Assembly (NCBI GenBank): GCA_012656075.1
Contig: JAAKBF010000123.1
Span: forward strand, 1 to 64,000
Length of the DNA stretch: 64,000 nt
From: Phytophthora hibernalis
Lineage: Eukaryota > Oomycota > Peronosporomycetes > Peronosporales > Peronosporaceae
Reading direction: 5' to 3'
A program made the translations under genes and the position numbers. This document shows positions 30,562-41,492 of this stretch, piece by piece. Each line of letters begins with the position of its first letter. The stretch's first letter is position 1. A model generated the notes under the pieces. It did not search any database and was not told where the DNA came from. It saw only the letters and a list, made by a program, of their open reading frames with translations.

Positions 30562-32394
30562 ATGCTGCTACTTAACTTAAAAGCCGTCACGTCTTCGAAG
30601 AGCCAGCTGATGGCTTGCACTGTGTGTGCCTCAGCTACTCCGCATTCGATGCGGTACAAGATTCTTCGCTGTGCATGCAAGCAAGGCAAGGCAGTAGCTC
30701 CGTTCGCTAAATGCTCGTGGTGGGCCAAGATGTTGGACTGTCAGGAAGGCAAAACAGTGAGTTTAGGCGAGCTGGGCTCGCGTTTTTCGCCGGCTAATCC
30801 GCGCAAGAAACCTATGGTCACTCGCGCCCAGAGGGTTTTCATCCAATCCATGACCCGTGAAAATCTCACACCGCTCCGTATTCTACATGCTATGACCAAA
30901 AAGTTCGAGCTGGGCCTACAAGAGCTACCTGAATTGCGAAAAGTACAAAATGCTGTGAGCCACTACCGTATAACTAAGCTCGAGGGGACCGATAGAGCCG
31001 GCGATGTGGCTTCTCATGTATCGGCCGCTTCTTTTACGGGCTACGAATCTGATCACGAGCCGTTCACGTTCACGCGAAGCGTTGACGCAACTGGCAAGTG
31101 CCTCGTGGGAGACGGCTCGGACGCACGCCCATTCGTCGTTGGAGTCACTACTAAAGCTCTACTTCGCTCGGCTGACCGCGATCCGGCTACTTGCATTCTG
31201 CACGTAGATGCTACGTTTCAGCTGGACCAAGTTGGGTACCCTGTTATCGTCTGTGGCCTATCCGATGGCGCCAGAGGCTTCCATCTGCTCGCTCTGTTCG
31301 TCACCTCCCAGCTGGAAGAGCGCCATTTCACCGATGCATTTGTGGCCCACCAGGCTGTGTTCGCACAGATGGCAGGTAAGCAGATGGATGTGCGGTACTT
31401 CATGGCAGACGCTGACAAGGCGCAATTCAACGCGGTTGCAGCCGTATTTGGATCTGTCTGCAGCTACAAGTATCTCATGTGTTTCTACCATGTGATTGCT
31501 AAAGTGCGACTAGCGCTAAAGAAGCGAGCTCGTGGTCTTCACGGGGATGCGGTGGCTGCGGTGAACCGTGAACTTTATGATCTGCACTTCGCAGTCACGG
31601 ATGAAGAGTACCTTGTGCTGAAGGAGCAGGTACCTTTCCAGTGGGTTCAGCTCCCTGCGCTGGATGTTTTCCGCAAGTACATGACCAAGCAGTGGTTTCA
31701 AGGTATCTTCAGTAGATGGCAGTGCTATCACTCGCCACCGGGGTTCGCGACGACTAATAACCCCTGCGAGACGTTCAACCGCGCCTTCAAACGGAACTAC
31801 ACGCAAAAACGCAAGCTCAAGCTGGCGCTGCTCATACAGCAAATGCGCGATTACTGCAGTCATAGTTCCATGAGCGCGCTTCCGTTCTTGCCGAAGCGTG
31901 TGTCCGACCAGTCACTTGATACGCGGGCTACTGCTCTTCTGAGAGCAGGGTTCCTTCGTGAGCACGTACATGAGCGCAGCCGTATCGGCTTCTTAATTGA
32001 AAACTCAAGTGCGGACGTCGTTCGGGTTCTCGCGGCACAGCCGCCTCGATTCTATGTCCCGTCACGTGGAAGGTCGGAGGAGGCACTCGATGTAGCTGCA
32101 AAGTTCTCTGTCAACTACTCCCGCACAGAGGTTGAGGGTCAGCCGAGTGATGGTTGGCCAGTTGATGTGAAAACGGGATTTTGCCCGTGTCGATATCGTG
32201 CCAAGATTAGCTGCTGCGTACATCTTCTCTTTGCACTGAGGGTGCGCAACTTCGTGGATGGTACCGGTGAAAGGCTCATGGTTAACCGCAGCAGAAAGCG
32301 GCGCTGTGAAGACGATGATGGAGAGAGGTTCGAGGCTTGTACGCGTGGCGCTGGACGCCCAACAAACGCCGGCCATGCTTTACAGAAACACTAA
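30562..32394 (+). CDS. MULE transposase, uninterrupted
   Basis: A single 610-codon open frame. Residues about 205-300 hold the MULE catalytic core: ILHVDATFQLDQVGYPVIVC (first Asp) and VRYFMADADKAQFNAV (second Asp), followed by YKYLMCFYHV, the C-x2-H block typical of the superfamily. The third acidic residue is probably in TTNNPCETFNRAFKR (about 400). Near the C-terminus CPCRYRAKISCCVHLLFAL has the CxC...CxH pattern of a SWIM zinc finger, and a basic RKRR follows. The enzyme would bind its own ends and cut and paste the element. It is the only long intact transposon frame in the window, suggesting recent activity. The flanking element ends were not resolved. Confidence 0.9.
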   Translation: MLLLNLKAVTSSKSQLMACTVCASATPHSMRYKILRCACKQGKAVAPFAKCSWWAKMLDCQEGKTVSLGELGSRFSPANPRKKPMVTRAQRVFIQSMTRENLTPLRILHAMTKKFELGLQELPELRKVQNAVSHYRITKLEGTDRAGDVASHVSAASFTGYESDHEPFTFTRSVDATGKCLVGDGSDARPFVVGVTTKALLRSADRDPATCILHVDATFQLDQVGYPVIVCGLSDGARGFHLLALFVTSQLEERHFTDAFVAHQAVFAQMAGKQMDVRYFMADADKAQFNAVAAVFGSVCSYKYLMCFYHVIAKVRLALKKRARGLHGDAVAAVNRELYDLHFAVTDEEYLVLKEQVPFQWVQLPALDVFRKYMTKQWFQGIFSRWQCYHSPPGFATTNNPCETFNRAFKRNYTQKRKLKLALLIQQMRDYCSHSSMSALPFLPKRVSDQSLDTRATALLRAGFLREHVHERSRIGFLIENSSADVVRVLAAQPPRFYVPSRGRSEEALDVAAKFSVNYSRTEVEGQPSDGWPVDVKTGFCPCRYRAKISCCVHLLFALRVRNFVDGTGERLMVNRSRKRRCEDDDGERFEACTRGAGRPTNAGHALQKH

Positions 32395-32469
32395 GGCTGA
32401 TACATGGAATTAGCAATGCAAAACAAAATTAAAACATTAAAAAGTAAATGCTACAGAGCTGTACATACC

Positions 32470-33310
32470 ACTGCCGCAGTTCTAGCGGCCAGCTCCAGTA
32501 ACACCGCTTGCTGATTCTGCACTGCCGTCAACCCTAGCACCACCACCGCAGCCAATATCATCAACACCACCAGCTACCAACGCTTTCGTGCCCCCGCAGC
32601 CAATATAATCAACGCCACCAGCTCCAACAACACCTCTGGGGGCTTCGGTACTGTCACTAAGTCAGTGCTGCCACCGCCGCCAGCATCACCAATGCCGGCA
32701 GCATCATCAATCCCGCCAGCATCATCCTCGCAGGCAGCACCGCCACCTCGGTCAGCTTCTGCACGGCCGCCAGCATCGTACCCGCTGGCAGCACCACCAC
32801 AGCGATCAGCTTCTGCACGACCGCCAGTTCCTTCGCGACCACCTGTTCCAGTGTCGCCACCGTGGCCAGCATTTCCATCTCCGTGAGCCCCGTCACTGCG
32901 TCAAGCTCCAGCACCGCCGCGAGCTCCAGCACCGCCAGCTGTGTGTGCACGGCCGCGTCGCCCGCATCATCACGGCCGCGTCGACTGCATCGTCGCGACC
33001 GGCTCCAGCACCGCCAGCAGCGTGTGCACGGTCGGGTCGCCAGTATCACGACCGGCTCCAGTATTGACGGCGACGGCTTCGCATGATCACCCTTCATCGC
33101 CACCGTCGCCAGTCTCGCCCCCTCAGAATTCGCCGCTGTAGAGAGCTTCTTCGCTTCGGCGTTGCTCCGGGTCCAGTTCCAGCACCGTCACCGCCGGAAG
33201 CTCCTGCGCGGCTGCCAGTCCTTCAAACTGGCTATGTCCATCATCTCGGCCATCTTCGTCTCCGCGGCCAGTCCTTCGCAACCGCCCCTTCGGCTGCACG
33301 TCCCCCTCAA
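32470..33310. repeat. GC-rich low-complexity tract (CCGCCAGC-type units)
   Basis: Dense imperfect repeats around CACCGCCAGC, CCGCCAGCATC and GCTCCAGCACC. Because of the composition it is open in several frames on both strands: a Pro/Ala/Ser-rich plus frame and a Leu/Ala/Val-rich minus frame. I regard both as by-products of the repeat. It lies just downstream of the MULE transposase and may be captured or expanded DNA inside that element. Confidence 0.65.
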
Positions 33311-33319
33311 CTTTCTTGA

Positions 33320-34084
33320 CTGAAGGATTGGTGTGAAAACCACAATTTCAATGTTACTCTAATGTTGCTGGAATGTACGGTTAACAAACTGACAATCATG
33401 CGATTACCTATCTCACTTGTCGAATCCCTTCGCCTGTCGTATGCGTATGTGGCGAGCAGTGTTTTATTGTGTTGTACAGATTTTTTATTGTGTTTATAAT
33501 TTTTCTCGCTGACCCGCAACCTGCGCTCCGTCCGTCTGTGGTGCGCCGTGTGCTACCCCACACACGCGCTCCGTTCGTCTTCCCTGACCTGTCTCTGACA
33601 TGTCAAGTCGTGAATTAACTGCGAGTTCGTGGAGTGGCTCGTAACTAGCTTGTAGCTTCGTGAAGTGACTGTACGATCGGTGAAGTAGCTGTACGTCGCG
33701 AAGTGGCCGCACGAAGTCCCCAAGCCGTCTACTCGGGAAGGCGCGAGTTGCGAAATGAGAGTCCTTCGCCGCTTCCGGTCGAACGTACCCACCGCCTGCT
33801 CACCAATCTTGTCAGCTTCCACGTGTCCTTCGCCCGAGATCTTTCCATCGTTTGCCGGACACGCGGCTGCTTGACTGCCTGCAGCTGCCTCATTTCGCAC
33901 GCCAGCAGTCTCTTCTTAGTTGACTTCACCGGCTGAGTGTTGAGGCAAGCGGACACTTTGCACGATGGGCCCAGACTCGTCACAAAAAAACCTTAATCAG
34001 AGGCTGTTTGTGTTGAAGGTCGTGCTCCTGTCCTCGGAATGACTACAACGAATAGATACATTGTGGATAAATAGCGCCACAACT
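33320..34084. other. Non-coding stretch, no gene seen
   Basis: Short open frames only, the longest on the minus strand at 33553-33900 with no recognisable motif. A short direct repeat of the type CGCGCTCCG/CGCTCCGTC occurs near 33530-33570, and phrases like GTGAAGTGACTGTACGATCGTGAAGTAGCTGTACG near 33660-33700 form an imperfect tandem unit. Nothing further can be supported. Confidence 0.35.
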
Positions 34085-34767
34085 ATTGTACTGGCGAGAT
34101 GAAATGCACCACCAACTTTTGACAACACATAACTATGTACCCAATTATCAGATTGCACCAAGCTTTTTCTTCTTGAAAGCTCTCTCTTTTCTCTTTTAAG
34201 TAATCTCATTTAAAGTGTATGGCTCAAAGGTATCGCTGCGCTACACTTAACGAAAATCGGAAGTCCATGTAATTCGACAAAATATCGAGGCGAGGTTCAC
34301 CCCAGATGGCACCAGATGCTTTTCACTTTAGTCAGTTCAGTTTAAAAAACTAGGCGCCCTTTTACGAGCGTTTTATGTACCAATTTGCTTGTCAGAGACG
34401 CTCGCTGTGTCAAGATGAACAACATGCAGCTCTCCTGCAGGACTTCCGCTGCGGCTGAAAGCATGTTTTTATGAAGGGTGAGCATCCAAGCTACATTCTG
34501 ACGCAAAGCTCCGCTGTATATGTGCGTTCGAGCGGGAGATATCGACAAAAATGATTCGTGCATCCACGATCAGCAACTTTTATCCGTCGCAATTTGATCG
34601 GTGTCATGCCGCTCAAATTCCGAGCTGCGTGAACAGCAAGCACAGGAATAGCTAGAGTAAACAAATAGCTTTCTATTTCAGGTCTTCCGGTATCAATACG
34701 ATAAGTATTTTTTATTTTATGATGAAAATAAAAAAAATGGTGGTGCATTTCATCTCGCCAGTACAAT
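34085..34767. mobile_element. Inverted-repeat element, possibly a MITE or fold-back
   Basis: A perfect 30-base inverted repeat: left arm 34085-34114 (starts ATTGTACTGGCGAGATGAAA) and right arm 34738-34767. The 623 bases between are AT-rich and non-coding apart from short frames, with an inner AT-rich right end (ATTTTATGATGAAAATAAAAAAA). Size and structure fit a MITE or a deleted DNA transposon; no clear target duplication was identified, so the true ends may lie a few bases outside the arms. The next 320 bases to 35090 hold nothing recognisable. Confidence 0.6.
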
Positions 34768-35090
34768 ATAAGAAAGACCACCGCATCGCGGCACTATTTG
34801 TTTTATAATGGTATTATATGATCAAACAAACGGCACCTACATCTACCTACCTACATTCTCTCACATCTTGCTATAAGCGACAGACGAACAATAGAGAATG
34901 ATATCAGTGCTTGTGGGGGTCAATGCCGCTTTACTCTCACCTAGCCAACTCGCTTTCGTCTTCGTTGCCTTGAATCCGCCAACTCTTCGGCGAATACCAT
35001 ACCTTTTCAGTCTCAACGTACCTTCACTGATCTGCGTCCAAAAACTGCAATTATCAAAATCCTTTAGACAAAATCTCAGTTAAATTCACT

Positions 35091-38000
35091 GATCGTAGCA
35101 CTAGCTCATTCGCGACTTCATTTCAATCTCAGTCTCAAATTTGCAATCAACAACTCAATACGAGTCTCAACCCGCGTAATATCGTGACATCTGAGTGCTA
35201 TTGAAGCGTGAAACGCATTCCCGGTTCGGCTACTCTACGCAAGACACTCGAAGCTCAAGTTCGACAAGCTCTTACTACGATGACCCGAAATCAGAGTCCA
35301 AACCCACGACCCCGTCAGCAGCGGCGTAGACGTGAGGAGGACAGCGCGGCAGACGAGCATCGTCACTCCCAGAGCAGTGATCAAGCTTCAGAGGACGGTG
35401 CACAAGTTCCTGCCGCTCCACACCCGAACCAGCAGTCGGCTGTGGACACCATGGCAATGATGAGGCAGATGTTTGAATTCATGAACACTGCTCAACGCCA
35501 AAACCAGGAGCAGATGTCCCAGATGCTCCAGCAACAAGTTTTGTTGCAGCAGCAGATGCTGCAAGCTCATGTGGCAGCTTAGAAGCCACAGAAGAAGAAG
35601 GGCAATCCACCCCAATTCAACGGCGAGACCAATGATGACCTCGAGCTCTGGCTGTTCAGCACTGAGCAGTACTACTCCAGCTATGCCGAGAGGATGCAGA
35701 GCGAGTCGTCCGAGTTCGTCAACACCATCTTCGCCAACCTAGGTCCGACAGGCCAAACCTGGTATCGAGACTTCAAGATGTTACTCGGTGACCAACCAGC
35801 TACCTGGGCTATATTCAAGCAGAGGATTCGCGAACGCTTTCGTGAAGCTGATTATCAGCACAAATTACTGACGCGACTGCACAATCTTCGCTGCAATGGC
35901 TCACAACAGGCTTACACCACGAAATTCTTGCACTTGCTGTCTCAATTAGACTGCGAGTTGCCAGAGGTAGTAAGCGCTGGTTTTATCAGCAAAATCTGCG
36001 AGCTGAAACCAATGCGTGTGTATCCCAGAACGTGTCCACAACGCTGAAGAAGGTGATTGAACTAGCTGAGCGCTTCGAAGACTTCCGCGCTGCTCAAGCG
36101 GGGCCGAACGCAAAGAAAGATCAGAACACCAATGTCAAACCTCAAGGTAAACATTTGGCCCAGAAGAAGAACTCTGCCGCACCCCCAAGTCACAAACACC
36201 AGTGCTGTTGGCAAGAATGGTGAAAGGCCGATTGCGACAAGCCGGGCCATAGTGAGGCTGTCTTCTTCTAGAAGAAGGCGGACGCCAAGGCCTCGGCTGC
36301 AAAAACTCGTAGGCTCGGTGGGTTGGCACCCCACCGGGCCAAAACAGCCAGATCGTGACCGCCGTACACGTTCTGGTAGCCCCGTCGAGGCTCAGCTTCA
36401 CTATCAATCCGATGAAGTTGTGCCGCCAAAGACGAAAAACGTTTACGGCTATATGTGCCCGAGAGGTCGAGTGGCGGATGTTTCTGTCTCCATTTTCATT
36501 GATAGCGGCGCATCTTTTAACGTGATCGACCCTCAGGTAGCGGCAGCACTTCGCTTGCCGATCAAGACATCGCCCAAACCACTACAAGTAAGGCTTGGTG
36601 CTGGGCAGCGAATGAGTATTCCACAGCGCACGACACGAATTAGTGTGTCGGAAGACGGATTTCCTGCATACGATGCTAAGTCTTCGTTATGGATACCCTG
36701 GCTTGAAGAAGTAAATCCTAATATCGACTGGGCCGCTAAGGTTATTCGACCGCGTGGCTCGTCAACTGGTCTTACGTGGAAACCGTGCCCACGTGCACAA
36801 GCAGGCGCGTTTATCGCTGGTGGACGACGGAAGTAGCGCGTCCCAAAAAACGCTAACGATCAGATCGATCAGTTGACCTTCTACGCCAAACATGACTACG
36901 TCTCTACGGTTGGTGATACAAGAGTTGTGTCACACCGTCAGTTTCGCAATATGAAGACTAAGGATGGAGAATTTTGTTTCGCTGTTCGCATTGTGGAGGA
37001 TCAGTCTGAAAAAGCTACTCGCCAGCTTCAACAGGGCTGGGAGCAGCTACATGGGCGTCCCGAAGAAGCGATTTTGCTGAAATACAAAGATTCGGTCTAC
37101 CGAGTCGAGCTTCCGAACGTGGCACCACAACGAACGGTCCATGTCGAAGCAGAAGTAGAATTATCTGATGAGGTTCCAGTGGCTCGCAAGCAATTCCGTC
37201 TCAGTGAGGAGATGAAACAGGCAATCCGCACATAGACAGCGGAGATGCTGGCTGCCGGCATTATTAGACCGTCGAAGTCGCCATACTGCGCTCCAACTTT
37301 TTGCGTCAAGAACGCGGTAGGCTGGCGGATTGTACACGATTTTCGAGGCATCAACTCGAAACTTCGAATTCCGGCTACTCCTGTTCCCCGAAAGGAAGAT
37401 ATCTACGATGCAATGGCGAGTGACTACTATTTCTCGGCGCTCGACTTACTATGGGGTTTCTTCCAGGTGAGACTCCGCGAGAAAGACGTGTAGTACACGG
37501 ATTTATCGACCCCTGATGGCCAATTCGAGTATTTGGTAACACCCATGGGCCTTGCATGCAGCCCTTCGGCCTTCAACAGGATGATTCAGCGCATTTTCAG
37601 TGACCAGAGCTCATTTTGCCGCGCATACTTCGATGATCTGTTCGTGTTCACCAAGAGTGAATCAATGGATGACCATTTGGAAGCTCTCGACAGGGTTTTG
37701 AAACGCTGCAAAGAGCAACAACTATACGTCAAGCTGGCGAAATGTACATTTTGTGCCAGTGAGGTCCCATGTCTCGGAGACTACTTTGGTCGTGATGGAA
37801 TTCGTATGGACCCTGACAAGATCCGGGTCATTCAGGACTGGCCACAGCCCAGCACTAAGCGGCAGCTGCAGTCTTTCGTTGGCACCTGTGTATATGTGCT
37901 GAAGTACTGCAAAATTTTTGTTGAACTAGCTGCGCCTCCAATGGAAGCGATACGAGGGCGCGGAAAGCACGAGAAAATTGCACTTTCCTCAGAGCAAGTT

Positions 38001-40370
38001 CGGTCATTTAATGAGCTCAAGCGACTTCTCTCTGAACCTCCGGTGTTAGCTCATCCTGACAGCACCCGACCATTTCATGCTCGGATGGACGCCTCTGACT
38101 ATGCCGCTGGCGGCTACTTGTACCAGGTTGATGACGATGACAAGGAAAGAGTGATCGCTTTTGGTGGCCGGAAACTCAACACAGCGGAGAAGATGTATCC
38201 GACGCGCGAAAAGGAACTCTTAGCGGCGTTGCACGCAATGCGAATTTGGCGTGTGTATCTTATCGACAAACCATTCTACGTGAATACGGACCATCGGACG
38301 CTGCAGACAATTCTTGAGCAGAAAACCTGTTCGCAGCGCTTAGCCCGATGGTTGAATGAGTTGGGATCGTACAAGCCACTGTTTCGTTGGATTCCTGGGT
38401 CGTCAAATATTGTCGCCGATGCAGTTTCGAGGAATCCTGCCTTTCAGCCTGCCGACTCAGCTCGGCATGTTTCACTGGCCAGCCTACTACATCAACTTGC
38501 ACGTAACCACGATGGACCAGCCGACAATAGTGCATTCATGAACTACATGTCGTCTCGACCGACAATTTTGCAGCAGTGCGCTCGATTGTTTTCTCGCGAC
38601 TCTGCTTTTGGACAGCTTTTTACGTATCTCAAAGATCGAGCTGTCGACTCCACTGCACCCCCACCAGTTGAAGTGCCCAGCTCTTTACGGGTGAACATCA
38701 AGCATTTTTTCGTGGAAGGCAATATTCTGTATTATCAATCTGTGGCGGATGAACCACGCAGAATTTGTGTGCTGGACGATGCCGACCTCCGAAATGCCCT
38801 TCTTTACGAACATCACGATTCGGCAACTTGTGGACATCCCGGTTATCTCAAAACACTTTTGGCTCTGCAGATCAAATACTACTGGTTGCGCATGGATCGT
38901 ACCACTCGTCGCTACGTGGCCTCCTGCGAAATGTGTCAAAGGATCGAGGCCTCTCACCGCAAGCCAGCAGGATTGTTACATCCTTTGGAGATCCCTTCGA
39001 ATCGCTGGACCAACATCTCCATGGATTTCATTACAGGACTCCTCGCGACCGTCGCTCTGAGTGCGACGCAATTATGGTGGTTGTCGATCGTCTTACGAAG
39101 CGGGCCCATTTCATTCCAACGACGACTACATGTACGGCTACCGAGGCTGCACGTTTATTTCGTGACTACTACTAAAAGCTTCATGGCCTACCATTGACTA
39201 TTATCTCCGATCGTGACACGAAATTCACGTCACGGTTTTGGTCGGAGCTGATGGCTTGACAGCAGACTCAACTTCAGCTTAATTCTGCCTTTCGACCGGA
39301 AACAGACGGCCAAACAGAGAAAACGAATCACTTCGTGGCGGAATATCGTCGAGCTTTCGTCAACGCTCGCCACAACGACTGGAATGACAAGCTAAGTCTA
39401 GCGGAATTTGCTTATAACTCACGAGTTCACGCCAGTATCGGCATGGAGCCTTTCGTCGCTGATCTCGGCTACATTCCTCGCTCGGTGGTTGACTTGGTCA
39501 CGCCAACATCCCGACGGGCCCGATCGCAAGCATTAACATTCGTGGAGCTTGAAAAAGTCGTCCTCCAACAGTGCAAGGACATGCTTGCTCAATCTCAGGC
39601 AACCATGAAATATTTCCATGACCGCAACCGGCCGACATACACTTTTGCTGAAGGCGACCAGGTCCTACTCGATACGACCAATCTAGAACTGCACCACCTC
39701 GGTACCACCATCAGACGCAAGTTGGCTCCTCGATTTATCGGCCACTATCCTGTTATTGCTGCAACTACACCGGACACGTACAAAATCGGCTTGCCACCAG
39801 GACTTCGACTCCATGATGAGTTTCACGTGTCCTACTTGCGACCGTACGTCTTCGATGCGAGCCCTCAACGTCTCAATGACGTCCCCAGACTTATCACTCG
39901 CGATGGTCACGAAGGTCTACAAGTCCAGGAAATTATCGCTCGACGGGTAGGTCCAGTTCAAAGTTCGATGGTACGGGCCGACCAAAGACTCATGGGAACC
40001 AGAAGGAAATCACGGCCAAGCCCGTGAGCTCATTGAGCGCTATTCTCTCGGCCGACAGAACACGTCGCGCTCAGCGTAAGCGCTTTCAGCAGGTGGAGTG
40101 TCATGGTAAACCCAGTACGTTGAAGTACTGTGGTTGAACCATAACCTCAGCACGAGCGTCAAGGCTGTTCACTGTCGTAGTGCACGACTCGTGGCTGAGT
40201 CTCAACAACACCTCAAATGATGGCTGCAAACGGATTGTGTGGTTTGTACACATGTAAGTCTAGGTTAGCGATATCGTAGCACTAGCTCATTCGCGACTTC
40301 ATTTCAATCTCAGTCTCAAATTTGAAATCAACAACTCAATACGAGTCTCAACCCGCGTAATATCGTGACA
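35091..40370 (+). mobile_element. Gypsy-type LTR retrotransposon 1, 5' LTR truncated
   Basis: Right LTR 40099-40370 (272 bp, TGTCATGG...TCGTGACA) preceded by a purine-rich AGGTGGAG. The left copy keeps only the last ~98 bases (35091-35189), from ATCGTAGCAC to GTGACA; its first 170 bases are gone and the flank is unrelated. No 5-bp target duplication can therefore be seen. The gag-PR-RT-RH-IN order is that of Ty3/Gypsy (Metaviridae-type) elements. The element abuts directly onto the CRN-like fragment at 40371. Confidence 0.9.
35208..40027 (+). pseudogene. Gypsy 1 gag-pol
   Basis: Gag (35208-36030) has a Gln-rich stretch and NPPQFNGETNDDLELWLF plus WYRDFKMLLGDQPATW, broken by TAG at 35580. Protease IDSGASFNVIDP near 36500. 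RT starts around 37245 (AGIIRPSKSPYCAPTFCVKN) and has the catalytic YFDD at about 37625 (CRAYFDDLFVF). RNase H carries RMDASDYAAGGYLYQ and TNTDHRTLQTIL. Integrase has the HHCC zinc region (about 38810-38940, CGHPGYLKT...CEMCQR) and SDRDTKFTSRFW near 39210. Further in-frame stops lie at 37233, 37491 and 39257; the first stands where Gypsy 2 has Trp. A change near 39045 in the integrase equals one lost base. Not functional as it stands. Confidence 0.9.
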
Positions 40371-41150
40371 GTTTCTTTTGGCCCTGTCTGGACGATTTGA
40401 AGGAGTATGAACTCGAAAAGTTTCTATGGATGAGTAGATTCATGCTCCCGACAACCTCGGGGCAATATGATTTGAAGGGTGAAGGTGCGACGCTCTGTCT
40501 GTTGCCGTACTGGAAGCAAGCGGACCTGAAAGATTTGGCCCGCGAATTGGAAAACCCGAAGGAGAAAGACATTGGCCGTCAGTATTTTGTATCGGGTGGG
40601 TGCCTTGATGACGTTTTGCGAGCTGAGGGCAAATACTTTGTAAAATGGGGTTGAGTCGAGTCGGAACACCTAAGCGTGCGAAAACTCTACTCGGTGGACT
40701 TGGATGCATGTTGGACCATCAGACTAATCGCATCTGCATGCGGGGGTGGTGGACGTTATGAATCCGGAGCACTATGTCAAACGATTGTCCTGGAGGGTCG
40801 GTGTTACTGTAAATCAACGCTGGTGATGCAGTACTTAGCAGCTATGATGAAACTCAAATTTTTGGACAAACTCGTCAAACTTGCACGAGAGATGAAGGAC
40901 GACCGTCTTGAAAGCGCTACCCTGGAAGGATATTTTCATGCGCTCGTGCGTCATCGACAATCGATTCGTATTGACGTTTGCAAGTATGGCAACGCATGGG
41001 GCGGTCGCCAAAGAGCAAAACACCAGCATGGAGCTAGATGAATTTTCGATCATTTGTACACCAGCAACGAAGGTCGAGTGGGTATGTGGCACACTGGAAG
41101 TGCGTGAAAATGATGGAAGACTGGTCCAACAACCTGTCGAAGATGGATTA
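40371..41150 (+). pseudogene. CRN-like C-terminal domain, 5' part (split gene)
   Basis: The open frame runs from the Gypsy 1 LTR edge: LDDLKEYELEKFLWMSRFML, LLPYWKQADLKDLAREL, then IGRQYFVSGGCLDDVLR. In CRN/RHS-type proteins, whose C-terminus resembles a P-loop NTPase lid region, an aromatic LP.W..xxL....L block is followed by a GG[IC]xRxV-type motif, and this segment fits that order. A TGA at about 40652 and a frame change near 40900 break it. The segment ends with EVRENDGRLVQQPVEDG at 41150, where Gypsy 2 is inserted. The N-terminal CRN signature, if any, lies beyond Gypsy 1 and was not found. Family call is by motif order only. Confidence 0.5.
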
Positions 41151-41492
41151 TGTCACGTAATAAGCTGAAAGCTCGAATGAGTCTTGGGCAACTTGGTAGG
41201 TTGAAGGCAAAAGGCAGACTGAATGAATTATGGTTAAGGGAAAGAATGAAGTGCGCTCGTAGTGGTTACCTACGGTCACAGAGGAAAGTAACCAGTGGTT
41301 ACCGAATTCCTGTCGCGAGGAACCTGCAGCGAAGCTGTCGTGTGAATCCGTCGTCCGTTAACAACGGAAGCTGTGCATCCGTTACAGTCCCTCCTGTAGA
41401 CGAGCTGTTGTCCTCGTGGACGGCAAGCTCGAAAGATATTCGCGGATGAGACCTCGAACTTGGTTGAGATTGCTAAATGACTCCCACGATGG

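Noticed and set aside
32657..33103. Minus-strand Leu/Ala/Val-rich frame that looks like a coiled coil
   Set aside because: It mirrors a CCGCCAGC-type DNA repeat that is open in several frames on both strands; composition explains it.
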